Of a DNA stretch of 64,000 nucleotides, positions 39,301-49,599 are shown one piece after another (the first letter of the stretch is position 1; each line of letters begins with the position of its first letter). The position numbers and the translations under genes were made by a program. Source of the DNA: Aquabacterium sp. A7-Y. GTDB lineage: Bacteria > Pseudomonadota > Gammaproteobacteria > Burkholderiales > Burkholderiaceae_C. The stretch is taken from assembly GCF_026153205.1 (NCBI RefSeq), contig NZ_JAPFBW010000016.1, positions 62,001 to 126,000 of the forward strand, read 5' to 3'. The notes beneath the pieces were generated by a model that was not told the origin of the DNA, made no database searches, and worked only from the letters and a program-made list of their open reading frames with translations.

Positions 39301-41108
39301 ACCGGGTGGGTGCCGGCGATCTGCCGGCCCAGCTCGACATCGACCGCGAGCAGCAGCCGGGCCTCGCTGGCTTCGACCAGCTCGCGCAGTCGTGCGGGCG
39401 GCTGGGCCGGATCCAGCGGCACGTAGCAGCCCCCCGCCTTGAACACGGCCAGCAGTGCGACGACATAGGCCGCGCCGCGCGGCGCAAGGATCGCGACACG
39501 GCTTTCCACGCCGACGCCCTCGGCGACCAGGCCGCGGGCGAGTTGCGTGGCGCGTGCCTCGAGTTCCCCGTAGCTCAGGACGGCGTCTTCACCGTGCAGG
39601 GCCAGGGCGTCGGGCTGTCGTTGTGCCCAGCGACTCACCTGCTCCGGCAGCGACAGGTAAGCGGGGGCAGGCTCGGTGTGGAGGTCGGCCGGCGGAACCG
39701 GTGTGCCTGCCCGCAGCACCAGGCTGTCCAGCGGTGCCGAGGCATCGGCGAGCATCGTCTGCAGCAGCCTCAGCAGCTGGCGCGCGAGCGCGCCCAGCGC
39801 CTGCTCGCACAGGCGCGAACGGTCGTAGGCAAACACGAAGTGCGGGGTGTCGCCCGGCACGAACACCAGCGTCAAGGGATAGTTGTTGCGCCCGCCGGTG
39901 GCGACCGCCTGGCCCTCGGCCCGCGCCGCGCTGTAGGGCCGGGCGCGCAGACCGCCTTGCCCCTTGCCGAGGGCGGCGTCGACCGGAAAGTTCTCGACCA
40001 CCAGCAGCGACTCGAACAGCGCCTGCCCGCCCCGGCCAGCCAAAGCCTGCACCCGCGCCAGCGGCAGGTGCTCATGCTGGCGCAGCCCGGCGTTGCGGGC
40101 CTGCAGTTCACGCAGCCACTCGCCCACCCGCGCCCCGCCGTCGGCGCGCACCCGCAGCGGCAAGGTGTTGATGAAGACGCCGGCGATCTCGTCGGCCTGC
40201 ACCAGATCGGGCGACCGTCCCGAGACGGTGACGCCGAAACAGACCTGGCGCTGCCCGCTGTAGCGGCTCAGCAGCAAGGCCCAGGCGCCCTGGCAGACGG
40301 TGTTGAGCGTCAGGCGTTCACGCTGCACGAAGGCATTCAGCGCGGCGGCATCGGCCACCGGCAGCGCGAACTCGGCCCAGCGCGATGCCGGCGCCTCGGC
40401 CGGGCGGGGCAGCGGCACGGGCGTGGGGCCGTCGAAGTCCGCCAGCTCGGCACGCCAGAAGTCCTCCGCGGCGGCGACGTCCTGCTGCTTCAGCCAGGCG
40501 ACGTAGTCGCTGAAGGGACGCGCCGGCCCGAGGGCCGGCTCGCGGCCCTCGCGGCGCTCGCGATAGCAGAGCAGCAGGTCGCGCAGCACCAGCGCATAAC
40601 TCCAGCCGTCCAGTGCGACGTGGTGGTAGGCCCAGAGCAGCAGCCAGCGTTGCGGGCCCGCCTGCACCAGCGTCAGCTGCAGGTCGGCGGCCTGCTTGAA
40701 GTCGTAGCCCTGGGCACGCTGCGCCGCGCGCAACTCGGCCAGCTTCGCGTCCAGGGCCGCCGCGTCCGGCAGCTCGCTGCGCCAGTCCAGCACCGTCAGG
40801 TTCAGCGGCCGCTCGCGGTAGACGATCTGCACCGGCGTGCGCACCTCCTCCCAGCGGAAGTCGCTGCGCAAGATCGCGTGGCGAGCCTGCACGTCGCGCC
40901 AGGCCTGCTCGAACGCCGCCAGCTCGAGATCCCCCTGCAGCTCCAGCACGTCCAGGCTGAAGTACGGGTCGTCGCCCGACTCGCCGTGCTCCCGGGCATG
41001 AAACAGCAGGCCCTGCTGCTGCGTCGTCAGCGGGTAGATGCCGGTGATGTCGGCCTTGCGACGAGGCGACCGGGGGGACGGCGAGGTGGACAGCGTCAAG
41101 GAGCTCAC
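33354..41108 (-). CDS. NRPS, two modules: C-A(Asp)-T-E-C-A(Thr)-T
   Basis: The protein is 2584 aa. The N-terminal C (about 20-430; YPLTTQQQGLLFH, HHVALDGW) is of DCL type, matching the E domain that ends the previous protein. A1 (about 470-970) reads D-L-T-K-V-G-H-V-G, an Asp pattern, with A4 core TIAADLGHTALF. T1 has its Ser near 1012 in LGGDSI, followed by E with HHLGIDSVSW. The second C (DCL; HHLLLDGW) leads to A2 with pocket D-F-W-N-I-G-M-V-H, the standard Thr pattern. T2 has Ser near 2520 in LGGHSLL. There is no in-cis hydroxylase domain, so beta-hydroxylation of Asp would need one of the two stand-alone oxygenases upstream. The gene overlaps both neighbours by 4 bases. Confidence 0.93.
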
Positions 41109-44100
41109 TCCATTCCTTCCAGCAATTGGTCGAGCGAGGCCGCATCGAGCGCGGCCTCCGGAAAGTCCTGCGGGGTCAGCAGCTCGCCAGCGTCGGTCTC
41201 GGCGAGTTGCAGCAGCTCGGTGAGCTGCTCGATGAAACGCGCCGCCAGTGTTTCGACGGTGCTGCGGGCATAACGCTGGCAGCTGTAGCCCCAGTCGAGC
41301 TGGAGCCGGCCGTCGAGCACATAGGCGTTGAGGTCGAACTCCTGATGCCGTGGGGTGCGGGGGTCGTAGAGCCGGCCGCTGTCGGTCTCCAGCCGGGTGA
41401 ACCCCTGGCCATCGACGCTGGCGTCGAGCTGGCCCAGGTAGTTGAACGCCACCGAGGGCCGCACCGCCGGCAAGGCGCGTTTGAGGTAACGCAGCGCGCC
41501 GAAGCCGACGCCGCGCTCCGGCACGTCGCGCAAGGCCTGCTTGACCTGCTTCAACTGCGCCAGGGGCGGCGCCTGCAGGTCCGGCGCCAGCCGCAGCGGG
41601 TAGGCGGACGTGAACCAGCCGACCGTGCGGCCGACCTCCAGGTCGTCGGGCCGCCCGTGGCTTTCCTGTTCGACGAGGAGCGCATCGGTCGCGCTCCAGC
41701 GCAACAGCACACTGGCCAGCGCGGTCAGCAGGAAATCATCCGGCGTGGCACGCTGCCGGCCGCTCTGCAGCAAACGCTCGGTGGCCGGGCGGTCGAGCGC
41801 GACGTGCACGGTCTCGATGTCTCGTTCCAGCCGACTGCCCTGCGGCTGTTCGACCGGCAGGGCGGGTGCCTGCTGTTGACGCCAGAACGGCAGTTGGGCA
41901 TCGAACTCGCCGCTGCGGGTGCGCTGCAGCAGCTGCACCGCCCAGTCCTGGAAGGACGCGCCGCGGCGCGGCAGGGCCGCAGGCTGCGGCCAGGCCTTGA
42001 GCGCAGTGGCGAAGTCGGCAAGCAGCGTGCGCCACGACAGGCCGTCGATGACCAGGTGGTGCACGGCGAACAGCAGGCGCTGCTCACCGCCGGGCAGCTG
42101 GATCAGGGCGGCGCGCAGCAGCGGGCCGTGTTCGATGTCCAGGCTGGCCTGCACCTCGTCGCAGGTCTGCCGGCAGGCCGCGGCGTCCTGCACCTGGCGG
42201 GTGACGAGCAGCGTCGCGTCCTCGACGTCGGCGTGACGCTGCATCCAGAGGCCCTCTTCGCGCCGGAAGCGCAGGCGCAGCGCGTCGTGGTGAGCGACCA
42301 GCGCCTGCAGCGCGGCGGCCACCCGCTCGGCCTCCAGTGCATGGCTCGGCGTCAGCAGCACCGACTGGTTCCAATGGTGCGGGTTGGGCGGCGCCAGCTC
42401 GAAGAAGGCATGCTGGACCGGCGTCAGCGGCACCTCGCCGGTGGGCGCCGCCCGCTCCGCGAGGGGCCGGGCCGGTTCGGCGGCCGCCGCCAGGGCCTCC
42501 ACGGTCTGGTGCTGGAAGATCGCCCGAGCCGTCAACTTGAGCCCGGCTTCACGCGCCTGAGTCACCACCTGGATGCTCAGGATGGAGTCGCCGCCGAGCG
42601 CGAAGAAGTTGTCGGTGATGCCGACCTCGGGCAGGCCCAGCACCTGGGCCCAGATGCGGGCCAGCGTCTGTTCGATGGCGTTGCGCGGTGCCGCCTGTGG
42701 GCGGCTGGCCTGGGCGAAATCGGGCGCGGGCAGGCGCGCCCGGTCGAGCTTGCCGTTGGCGTTCAGGGGCAGTTCGGGCAGCCAGACGAAAGCCGCCGGC
42801 ACCATGAAGTCAGGCAGTTGCTCCGCCAGGAAGTGACGCAGGTGGTCGGCCTCGCCATCGGGGGCCTGCCCGGCCAGGTAGGCCACCAGGCGCGGCGGCT
42901 CGCCCGCGGCCAGCACGGCGGCCGCCCGGACCTGCTCGTGCTGCAGCAGGCGTGCCTCGATTTCACCGGGCTCGACCCGATAGCCGCGGATCTTGAGCTG
43001 GTGGTCGCGCCGGCCGACGAAACTGAGCACGCCGTCACCCGCCTGGCGCGCGAGGTCGCCCGAACGGTACAGGCGGCTGCCGGGCGGCCCGAAGGGATCG
43101 GGCACGAAACGCTCGGCGGTCAGTGCGGCATCCCCCAGGTAGCCGCGCCCGACGCCGGCGCCGCCGATCGCCAGTTCACCCGTCGTGCCCGGCGGCTGCA
43201 GCTGCAGCGCGTCGTTCACGACATAGAGCCTCAGGTTGACCGTCGGGGTGCCGATCGGCAGATGGGCGAGACCGGCCGGTGGCGCGACGTCGAGCCGGTG
43301 CATCGCGACGTCGTCGGCGCACTCGGCCGGCCCGTAGGCATTGAGCAGCGGCACACCGGGATAACGCTCGAACCATTGGCGGGCGAGTTCGGGCGGCAAG
43401 GCTTCGCCGGTGGGCAGCAGGCAGCGCAGCGCCGGCAGCTGAGCAGGGGCCGAGCTGTCGAGCAGCATGCCGCGCATCAGCGAAGGAACACTCTCGAGCA
43501 CGGTCAGCCCCTCGGTGTTGACCAGGCGCAGCAAGGCGGCCGGATCCCGTGCCACGGCGTCCGGCACGATCTGCACCCGCGCCCCGCACAGCAGCGCGGT
43601 GAGGAACTGCCACACCGAGATGTCGAAACACGGCGACGCGGTCTGCGCGATACGGTCGGCCGGCGTCAGCGCCAGCTGCTCGATCTTGCCGAGCAGGTGG
43701 TTGAGCATCGCGCCGGCCGGCACCATGGCGCCCTTCGGCGTGCCGGTGGACCCGGAGGTGTAGATCACGTAGGCGAGCTGCTGCGGATGCGGCGCCACCG
43801 GCAGCAGCGCCTGCTCGACCTCGGCATCCGGCGTCACCCGGTGCGGCGCCTGCTCCAGCGCGGCACACAGCTGCGCCGCGATCGGGCAGCCGGCCTCGGC
43901 CACCAGCACCGCGGGCGCCGCCAGCGACACCATCTGGGCCAGGCGCGCGCTCGGCAAGCTCGTGTCGAGCGGCAGCCAGGCGGCGCCGGCCAGCTGGCTC
44001 GCGACGATGCCGAGGAGGTAGTCGACCGAACGCGGCAACAGGATGGCGACCAGCCGGTCCTGCCGAGCTCCGGCGTGCTGCAGCGCGGCGGCGAGGCGGC

Positions 44101-47100
44101 GCGCCCGCTGAGCCAGCTCGGCGTAACGCAGGGAGTGGAGGCCGTCGCAGACCGCCAGGGCGTGCGGCTGCCCTTGCACCACGGCCTCGAACAGCGCGGC
44201 GAAACCTTGCGCCACCGGCAACTCGCGGGTGGGCGCCCGGCACAGCAGGGCTTGTGTGTCGGCGCCCAGCAGCGGCAGGTCGGCCAGGGGGCGTTCGGGG
44301 GCGCTCAACGCGGCCTCGATCAGCACCCGGTAGTGCTGGGCCAGGCGTTCCACGCTGGCGCGTTCGAACAGGTCGGTGCTGTATTCGAAACAGCACTCGA
44401 TGCCGTCGCCGCTGTCGCGGCAGTTCAGCGACAGGTCGAACTTGCTGGTCGGCAGCTCCACCGCCTGCAGCTCGACCTCCAGGCCGGGCAGGCGGGACAG
44501 GGCCGCATAACGCTCGGTCTGCATGTCGAACATGGCCTGGAACAGGGGCGCGTGGCTGAGGTCGCGGTCGGGCACCAGGGCATCGACCAGGCGCTCGAAC
44601 GGCAGCTGCTGGTGCTGGCTGGCGTCGAGCACACGCTCGCGGGTGGCGTCGAGCAGCTGGTTCAGATCGGTGCTCGGCGTCAGGCGGTGCCGCAGCACGA
44701 CGGTGTTGACGAACAGGCCGACCAGGGGCTCGAGCTCCAGGCGGTCGCGCCCTGCGACCGGGGTGCCGACGCGGATGTCGTCCTGCCCTGCATGGCGGGC
44801 CAGCAGCGTCGCGAAGGCGGCTTCCAGCAGCATGAACAGGCTGGCGTTGCGGCGTTGCGCATGCGCCTTCGCGCGGTCGGCCAGCGAGCACGGCAGCCGC
44901 ACCAGCACACGGTCGCCGCGGCCGGACAGCACCGCGGGCCGGGGCCGGTCGGTCGGCAGTGCCAGCAGGGGCTGCTCGTCGCCGAGCACCTCACGCCAGT
45001 GCGCCAGTTCGCCTGCCAGCACGTCTTCGGAAAGCTGGCGGCGCTGCCAGCTGGCGTAATCGGCGTATTGCAGCGGCAGGGGCGATGGCGGCTTGACCTG
45101 CGGGTCCAGCGTCGACAGGTACAGCTCGCTCCAGTCCTGCAGCAGCCTTTCGGTGGACCAGCCGTCGGAGACGATGTGGTGCATCACCAGCACCAGGTGA
45201 TGCTGCTCGGGCGCCAGCCGGAGCAGCACGGCGCGCAGCAGCGGCCCTCGGTCGAGCTGGAAGGGCATCGCCGCGATTCGCAGGGCGCGCGTCTGGGCTT
45301 CGGCCTCGGGATCGGCCGCGCCAGACAGGTCGATCGTTTCGAGTCGCGCTGTCGGTGCCGGGTCGACGACCGCCTGGGGCCGGCCGTCGGCGCCGGCCGG
45401 AAAACGGGTGCGCAGCACCTCGTGGCGGGCCTGCAGCGCTTCGAACGCGATGGCCCAGGCCTCGACGTCGAGGCGCCCGGCCATCTTCAGCACACCGGGG
45501 ATGTGGTAGGCGCTGTCCTCGGGGTCGAGCTGCGCGAGGAACCACAGGCGCTGCTGAGCAAAGGACAGGGGCAGCGCCTGGCGGCTGGCGAGCGGCTCGA
45601 TCGGCGCCGGCAAGGACGGCGCACTGCGGCCGCGCTGGCGCTCCACCGCGAGGGACAGGCCTTCGACCGTCGGCGCGGCAAACAGCTCGCGCACCGGCAG
45701 CTCGATGCCGAAGCAGCGGCGCAGCCGCGTCACGACCTGGGTCGCCACGAGGGAGTGACCGCCCAACTCGAAGAAGTTGTCGTGCACGCCGATCCCTTCG
45801 ACGCTCAGCAGGTCGGCCCAGATGGCCGCGACCAGCTGTTCGGTCACGTTGCGCGGAGCCACGAAAGCGGCCCCTTGGGCGCGTTCCGGCGCCGGCAGCG
45901 CAGCCCGGTCGAGCTTGCCGTTGGGCGTTTGCGGGAAGGCCGCCAGGCTCACATAGGCGCTGGGCAGCAGGTGCTCGGGCAGCGAACGCAGCAGGTGCTG
46001 GCGCAAGCTGTCGGCCTGCGGTGCGGCGCCGGCCGGCACGACATAGGCGACCACCCGCCGTTCGCCGGGGCTGTCCTCGCGAACGATGGCCACCGCCTCG
46101 CGCACCGCGGGGTGCTCGGCGAGCCGGGCCTCGATCTCGCCCAGCTCGATGCGAAAACCGCGGACCTTGACCTGCTGGTCGGTCCGGCCCAGGAACTCGA
46201 TCTGGCCGAAGGCGTTCTGGCGCACCCGGTCGCCGGTGCGATACAGGCGCTGCCCCTCGGCGTAGGGATGCGGCACGAAACGCTCGGCCGTCAGGCCGGC
46301 GCGCCCCAGGTAGCCGCGCGCCACGGCAGGCCCCGCCAGGTAGAGCTCGCCCTGCACGCCGGCCGGCAGCGGCTGCAACGCCGCGTCGAGCACCCAGGCC
46401 TCGACGAAGGGGATGGGTGTGCCGATGGGCACCGGGTCTTCGCCGTCGCGGGTGCGGTGGGCGACACTCCACACGCTGACTTCGGTGGGCCCGTATTCGT
46501 TGAACAAGGCGGCGCCCGGCAAGGCCCGATGGTGGGCCTGCACCAGCGACGCCGGGCAGGCTTCGCCGGCGACGATCACGTCGGTCAGCGAGCTCAGCCG
46601 GCCGGGCTCGGCATCCAGCAGCTGCGCATGCAAGGAGGGCAGCGCGAGCAGGTGCGAGACGCGGTGCTGCTCGACCAGGCGCGCCAGGGCGCCGACGTCG
46701 CGGTGCGCCTCGTCCTCCGGCAGCACCAGCAGACCGCCCTGCGTGAGGGTCCAGAAGATGCCGGCCACCGAGCTGTCGAAAGCGACCGACGACAGCATCA
46801 GGTAGGCCGACACCGGGCGTTCGTACCAGTGGTGGCGCGCCAGTGTGGAGTGACAGGCGTTGCGGTGGGTGATGGCCACGCCCTTGGGCCGCCCGGTGGA
46901 GCCGGAGGTGTAGATCAGGTAGGCGAGCTGGTCGGGGTGCGGCCTGCGGGCCTGCAGCGCTGCTGCGGGTGCGGCCGGCGTGTCGATGCGCACCACCGGC
47001 ACCTGCCATGCCAGCCGCCCGGCCGTGCCGGCGTCGCCAACGACACAGCAGGCGCCGCTGTCGCTGGCCATGTAGGCCAGCCGTTCCACCGGGTAGCCCG

Positions 47101-48517
47101 GGTCGAGCGGCAGGTAGGCGGCACCGGACTTCAGCACGCCGAGCAAGGTGACGACGAGATCGACCGAACGCGGCAGGCAGACACCGACGATGCGGTCGGG
47201 CCCGGCACCGGCGGCCAGCAGGTGGGCGGCGAGTGCGTCGGCGCGCCGGTTCAGCTCGGCGTAGTCGAGCATCTTGTCCCCGCAGGCCAGCGCCGGGCGG
47301 TCCGGGGTCTGCGCGGCCTGGCGCTCGATCAGGGCATGCAGGGTGAGGTCGTGCGTGGCGTCGAGGCCCGGGCTGGGGCCCTTTGAAGCGTGGCTGGCGC
47401 TGGAGGGCAGCAAGGAGATGCGGCCGAGCGACTCCGAGGCGGCCGGCACACTGAGCAGCAGCGTCGACAGCTGAGCGGCCAGGGCTTCGACCGCCTCCGG
47501 GGCGAAGCGGGCCGCGTCGTAGCTGAGGGCGGGCTGCGCGCCCGCGGCGCCGAGGTGAAGGTCGAGGCGCAGCCGGAACGGCGCCTCGACGGCCAGCAGG
47601 CCGGCCTCCTCGGTGGCCTCGGCCACACGGTACTGCAGCGCGATCTCGCCCTCGAACACCGGCAGTCCCTCGGCCTGAGCGAGCGCCTCGATGCGCGCCT
47701 GCCCGAGCGTCTGGCACCACGGCGCCCAGGGCTGTTCGGCATCGTAGGGCAGCGCGAGCGGCAGCACGCGGGCATAGGGCCCGCAGGCGTCGGTCAACTC
47801 GTCGCTGCGCCCGGCATCCACGATGCCGATGTTCAGGGTGGGCTGGTCGAGATGGCGTGCCAGCAGCAAGGCCCAGGCCGCAAAGGCTTGCGCTTCATGC
47901 AGCCCGGCGAAGCTCGGCAGCCTCAACGTGCGGGGCTCGAAGACGCCCGAGGCCGGCTGCTCCAGGGGCAGGCGGCCGAGCGGCAGCGGCCGGCGCGCCT
48001 GCCAGAAGGCGGCCGCCGCAGGCTCGGCCTGGACCAGCTCGTGCTGCCACTGGGCGTAGTCGGCGTACTGCACCACCTCCGCGTCGGCGCGGCGGCCGTT
48101 CAGCCGGTCCAGCAGTTCCTGGGCGACCCGCTGCAGCGTGCGGGCGTCGCCGTGCAGGCCGTCGACCGACAAACACAGGCTGCAGTCCCGTTCGCCGACC
48201 CACCAGGTGGCGGCCAGTGCGGCGCCACGCGGGTGGCGTTGCGATGTGAGGGAAGCGGGTAGCGGCCCGACCCGCTCTTCCCAGTGCAGCGCGGGGCGGT
48301 CCTCGATGAACTGCAGCGGCACGCCGGCCACGCTGTCGAGACGGGTGCGCAGCACTTCGTGGCGGGCGGCGATGGCGCTCAGTGCGGCGCGCACATCGCC
48401 CGGGGTGGCACCCCGCGGCATCGCGAACACCCCGCGTGCACCGCAGAGGTCGGCGGACTGGCTCTGCCACGCCGAGAGTTGCTGGACTGAAAGGCGAAAG
48501 CCTGCGGTCTGGGTCAT
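41105..48517 (-). CDS. NRPS, initiating: degenerate C ('interface')-A(His-like)-T-C-A(Dab)-T-E
   Basis: The protein is 2470 aa. Residues 1-~370 have the condensation fold (LSVQQLSAWQ, IAARHEVLRTRL) but lack the HHxxxDG motif; the equivalent segment reads LSVDGLHGDARTL near 117. That matches the catalytically dead interface domains described with siderophore beta-hydroxylases. A1 (about 393-890) reads D-S-A-L-I-A-E-V-W, closest to known His codes, with T1 Ser near 922 (ELGGHSL). A normal LCL C domain (HHIVSDGW) follows. A2 reads D-I-W-E-L-T-A-D-D, the textbook diaminobutyrate code. T2 has Ser near 1978 (LGGDSI), and the terminal E has HHLVIDGLSW. The acyl-transferring C for residue 1 is the C-terminal domain of the FAAL protein. 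The gene has a 4-base overlap with the hydroxylase gene upstream. Confidence 0.92.
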   Translation of the reverse strand: MTQTAGFRLSVQQLSAWQSQSADLCGARGVFAMPRGATPGDVRAALSAIAARHEVLRTRLDSVAGVPLQFIEDRPALHWEERVGPLPASLTSQRHPRGAALAATWWVGERDCSLCLSVDGLHGDARTLQRVAQELLDRLNGRRADAEVVQYADYAQWQHELVQAEPAAAAFWQARRPLPLGRLPLEQPASGVFEPRTLRLPSFAGLHEAQAFAAWALLLARHLDQPTLNIGIVDAGRSDELTDACGPYARVLPLALPYDAEQPWAPWCQTLGQARIEALAQAEGLPVFEGEIALQYRVAEATEEAGLLAVEAPFRLRLDLHLGAAGAQPALSYDAARFAPEAVEALAAQLSTLLLSVPAASESLGRISLLPSSASHASKGPSPGLDATHDLTLHALIERQAAQTPDRPALACGDKMLDYAELNRRADALAAHLLAAGAGPDRIVGVCLPRSVDLVVTLLGVLKSGAAYLPLDPGYPVERLAYMASDSGACCVVGDAGTAGRLAWQVPVVRIDTPAAPAAALQARRPHPDQLAYLIYTSGSTGRPKGVAITHRNACHSTLARHHWYERPVSAYLMLSSVAFDSSVAGIFWTLTQGGLLVLPEDEAHRDVGALARLVEQHRVSHLLALPSLHAQLLDAEPGRLSSLTDVIVAGEACPASLVQAHHRALPGAALFNEYGPTEVSVWSVAHRTRDGEDPVPIGTPIPFVEAWVLDAALQPLPAGVQGELYLAGPAVARGYLGRAGLTAERFVPHPYAEGQRLYRTGDRVRQNAFGQIEFLGRTDQQVKVRGFRIELGEIEARLAEHPAVREAVAIVREDSPGERRVVAYVVPAGAAPQADSLRQHLLRSLPEHLLPSAYVSLAAFPQTPNGKLDRAALPAPERAQGAAFVAPRNVTEQLVAAIWADLLSVEGIGVHDNFFELGGHSLVATQVVTRLRRCFGIELPVRELFAAPTVEGLSLAVERQRGRSAPSLPAPIEPLASRQALPLSFAQQRLWFLAQLDPEDSAYHIPGVLKMAGRLDVEAWAIAFEALQARHEVLRTRFPAGADGRPQAVVDPAPTARLETIDLSGAADPEAEAQTRALRIAAMPFQLDRGPLLRAVLLRLAPEQHHLVLVMHHIVSDGWSTERLLQDWSELYLSTLDPQVKPPSPLPLQYADYASWQRRQLSEDVLAGELAHWREVLGDEQPLLALPTDRPRPAVLSGRGDRVLVRLPCSLADRAKAHAQRRNASLFMLLEAAFATLLARHAGQDDIRVGTPVAGRDRLELEPLVGLFVNTVVLRHRLTPSTDLNQLLDATRERVLDASQHQQLPFERLVDALVPDRDLSHAPLFQAMFDMQTERYAALSRLPGLEVELQAVELPTSKFDLSLNCRDSGDGIECCFEYSTDLFERASVERLAQHYRVLIEAALSAPERPLADLPLLGADTQALLCRAPTRELPVAQGFAALFEAVVQGQPHALAVCDGLHSLRYAELAQRARRLAAALQHAGARQDRLVAILLPRSVDYLLGIVASQLAGAAWLPLDTSLPSARLAQMVSLAAPAVLVAEAGCPIAAQLCAALEQAPHRVTPDAEVEQALLPVAPHPQQLAYVIYTSGSTGTPKGAMVPAGAMLNHLLGKIEQLALTPADRIAQTASPCFDISVWQFLTALLCGARVQIVPDAVARDPAALLRLVNTEGLTVLESVPSLMRGMLLDSSAPAQLPALRCLLPTGEALPPELARQWFERYPGVPLLNAYGPAECADDVAMHRLDVAPPAGLAHLPIGTPTVNLRLYVVNDALQLQPPGTTGELAIGGAGVGRGYLGDAALTAERFVPDPFGPPGSRLYRSGDLARQAGDGVLSFVGRRDHQLKIRGYRVEPGEIEARLLQHEQVRAAAVLAAGEPPRLVAYLAGQAPDGEADHLRHFLAEQLPDFMVPAAFVWLPELPLNANGKLDRARLPAPDFAQASRPQAAPRNAIEQTLARIWAQVLGLPEVGITDNFFALGGDSILSIQVVTQAREAGLKLTARAIFQHQTVEALAAAAEPARPLAERAAPTGEVPLTPVQHAFFELAPPNPHHWNQSVLLTPSHALEAERVAAALQALVAHHDALRLRFRREEGLWMQRHADVEDATLLVTRQVQDAAACRQTCDEVQASLDIEHGPLLRAALIQLPGGEQRLLFAVHHLVIDGLSWRTLLADFATALKAWPQPAALPRRGASFQDWAVQLLQRTRSGEFDAQLPFWRQQQAPALPVEQPQGSRLERDIETVHVALDRPATERLLQSGRQRATPDDFLLTALASVLLRWSATDALLVEQESHGRPDDLEVGRTVGWFTSAYPLRLAPDLQAPPLAQLKQVKQALRDVPERGVGFGALRYLKRALPAVRPSVAFNYLGQLDASVDGQGFTRLETDSGRLYDPRTPRHQEFDLNAYVLDGRLQLDWGYSCQRYARSTVETLAARFIEQLTELLQLAETDAGELLTPQDFPEAALDAASLDQLLEGME

Positions 48518-49599
48518 GCCTGCTCCGTCGGCGCTGCAGCGAGCGCGAGGTCAGCGGCGCGCATCGGCTCGGCCATGGCAGTCAAGATGCGGCGCGGGCC
48601 GCGGAAAGGGTGGCGCCCATGCAGCGCCAGGATGTTGTCGAGCATCAGCACGTCGCCGCGTTGCCACGGGAAGCTGACCATCGCCTCCAGGTAGATGCTG
48701 CGCAGCAGCTCGACCACCTCGGGCTCGATCGGCGTGCCATCGCCATAGAAGGTGTTCTGCGGCAGGTCCTCGGGGCCGAACTCGGCCAGCAGGGCGTCCC
48801 GCGCGCTGGCCGGCAGCGTGGTCGCGTGGAAGAAGGTGCCGTGGTTGAACCACACGGCTTCGCCGGTCTGCGGGTGACGCACGACGGCCGGGCCGATCTG
48901 GCGCGTGCGCAGGCGGTCGCCGCTCTTCCACTCGACACGAATGCCTTGCTGGCGGCAGTACGCCTCCACCGTCCCCCGGTCGTCGGTCTGGAACACGGTC
49001 TGCCAGGGCAGGCCGAAGCCGTCGCCGTAGTTGCGCACGTACAGAATGCGCTCGCGCGTGAAACGCTCGCGGATGTCGTGCGGAACGCGCTGCAGCACCG
49101 TGCGGGTGTCGCCGATCGGCGTTTCGCCGCCCTCCCCCGGGGCCACGTCGCAGTAGAAAAAGATCTTGCGCGGGAACACCGGCGAGTAGGAGTGTTCGTT
49201 GTGCGGAAAGATGCTCTCGTCGGCCGGATAGTCCGTCGAGGTGTAGACATGCCGGGTGTCGTCGACCTGCGTGCGCGGCGAGGCGCGGAACTGGTATTGC
49301 AGTGCGCCCTCGGACAGGGCACCGACGGCGTCGTGGAAACCCGCCACGCCATCGACCGCAAAACCACGCCACAGCAGCGCGCCGTGCTGCAGCAGCAGGC
49401 GTTCGACCTCCTCGCGGCGACCCGCGGCCCAGGCCGCGAGGTCGACACCGGGCAGGACCGGCTCGCACAGCAGCGGCAGCGACCGGCCCTCGGCCGGCGG
49501 CGTGAAACGCACCAGCGTGTCGGCGCTCGGCGCGAGCGCCTGTCGGCGTACCGCACCGATCCGCGGGCGTCGTTCGGGGGACAGGGAGGTGTCGCTCAT
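48514..49599 (-). CDS. TauD/SyrP-type Fe(II)/2-oxoglutarate amino acid beta-hydroxylase (2)
   Basis: The protein is 361 aa. The ATG at 49599 overlaps the FAAL stop by 4 bases (ATGA), and the end overlaps the NRPS start by 4 bases, so the gene is locked into the operon. The TauD fold carries metal ligands H133 and E135 (FPHNEHSY) and a distal His near 327 (LALHGRHPFRGPRR), with the 2-oxoglutarate-binding Arg following. The LRTRQIGPAVVRHPQTGE segment is typical of SyrP-like enzymes, which hydroxylate the beta carbon of a residue held on an NRPS carrier protein. The likely targets are His on the first module or Asp on the second protein. It lies directly before the interface-domain NRPS, but which residue it acts on cannot be settled from sequence alone. 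Confidence 0.88.
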   Translation of the reverse strand: MSDTSLSPERRPRIGAVRRQALAPSADTLVRFTPPAEGRSLPLLCEPVLPGVDLAAWAAGRREEVERLLLQHGALLWRGFAVDGVAGFHDAVGALSEGALQYQFRASPRTQVDDTRHVYTSTDYPADESIFPHNEHSYSPVFPRKIFFYCDVAPGEGGETPIGDTRTVLQRVPHDIRERFTRERILYVRNYGDGFGLPWQTVFQTDDRGTVEAYCRQQGIRVEWKSGDRLRTRQIGPAVVRHPQTGEAVWFNHGTFFHATTLPASARDALLAEFGPEDLPQNTFYGDGTPIEPEVVELLRSIYLEAMVSFPWQRGDVLMLDNILALHGRHPFRGPRRILTAMAEPMRAADLALAAAPTEQA

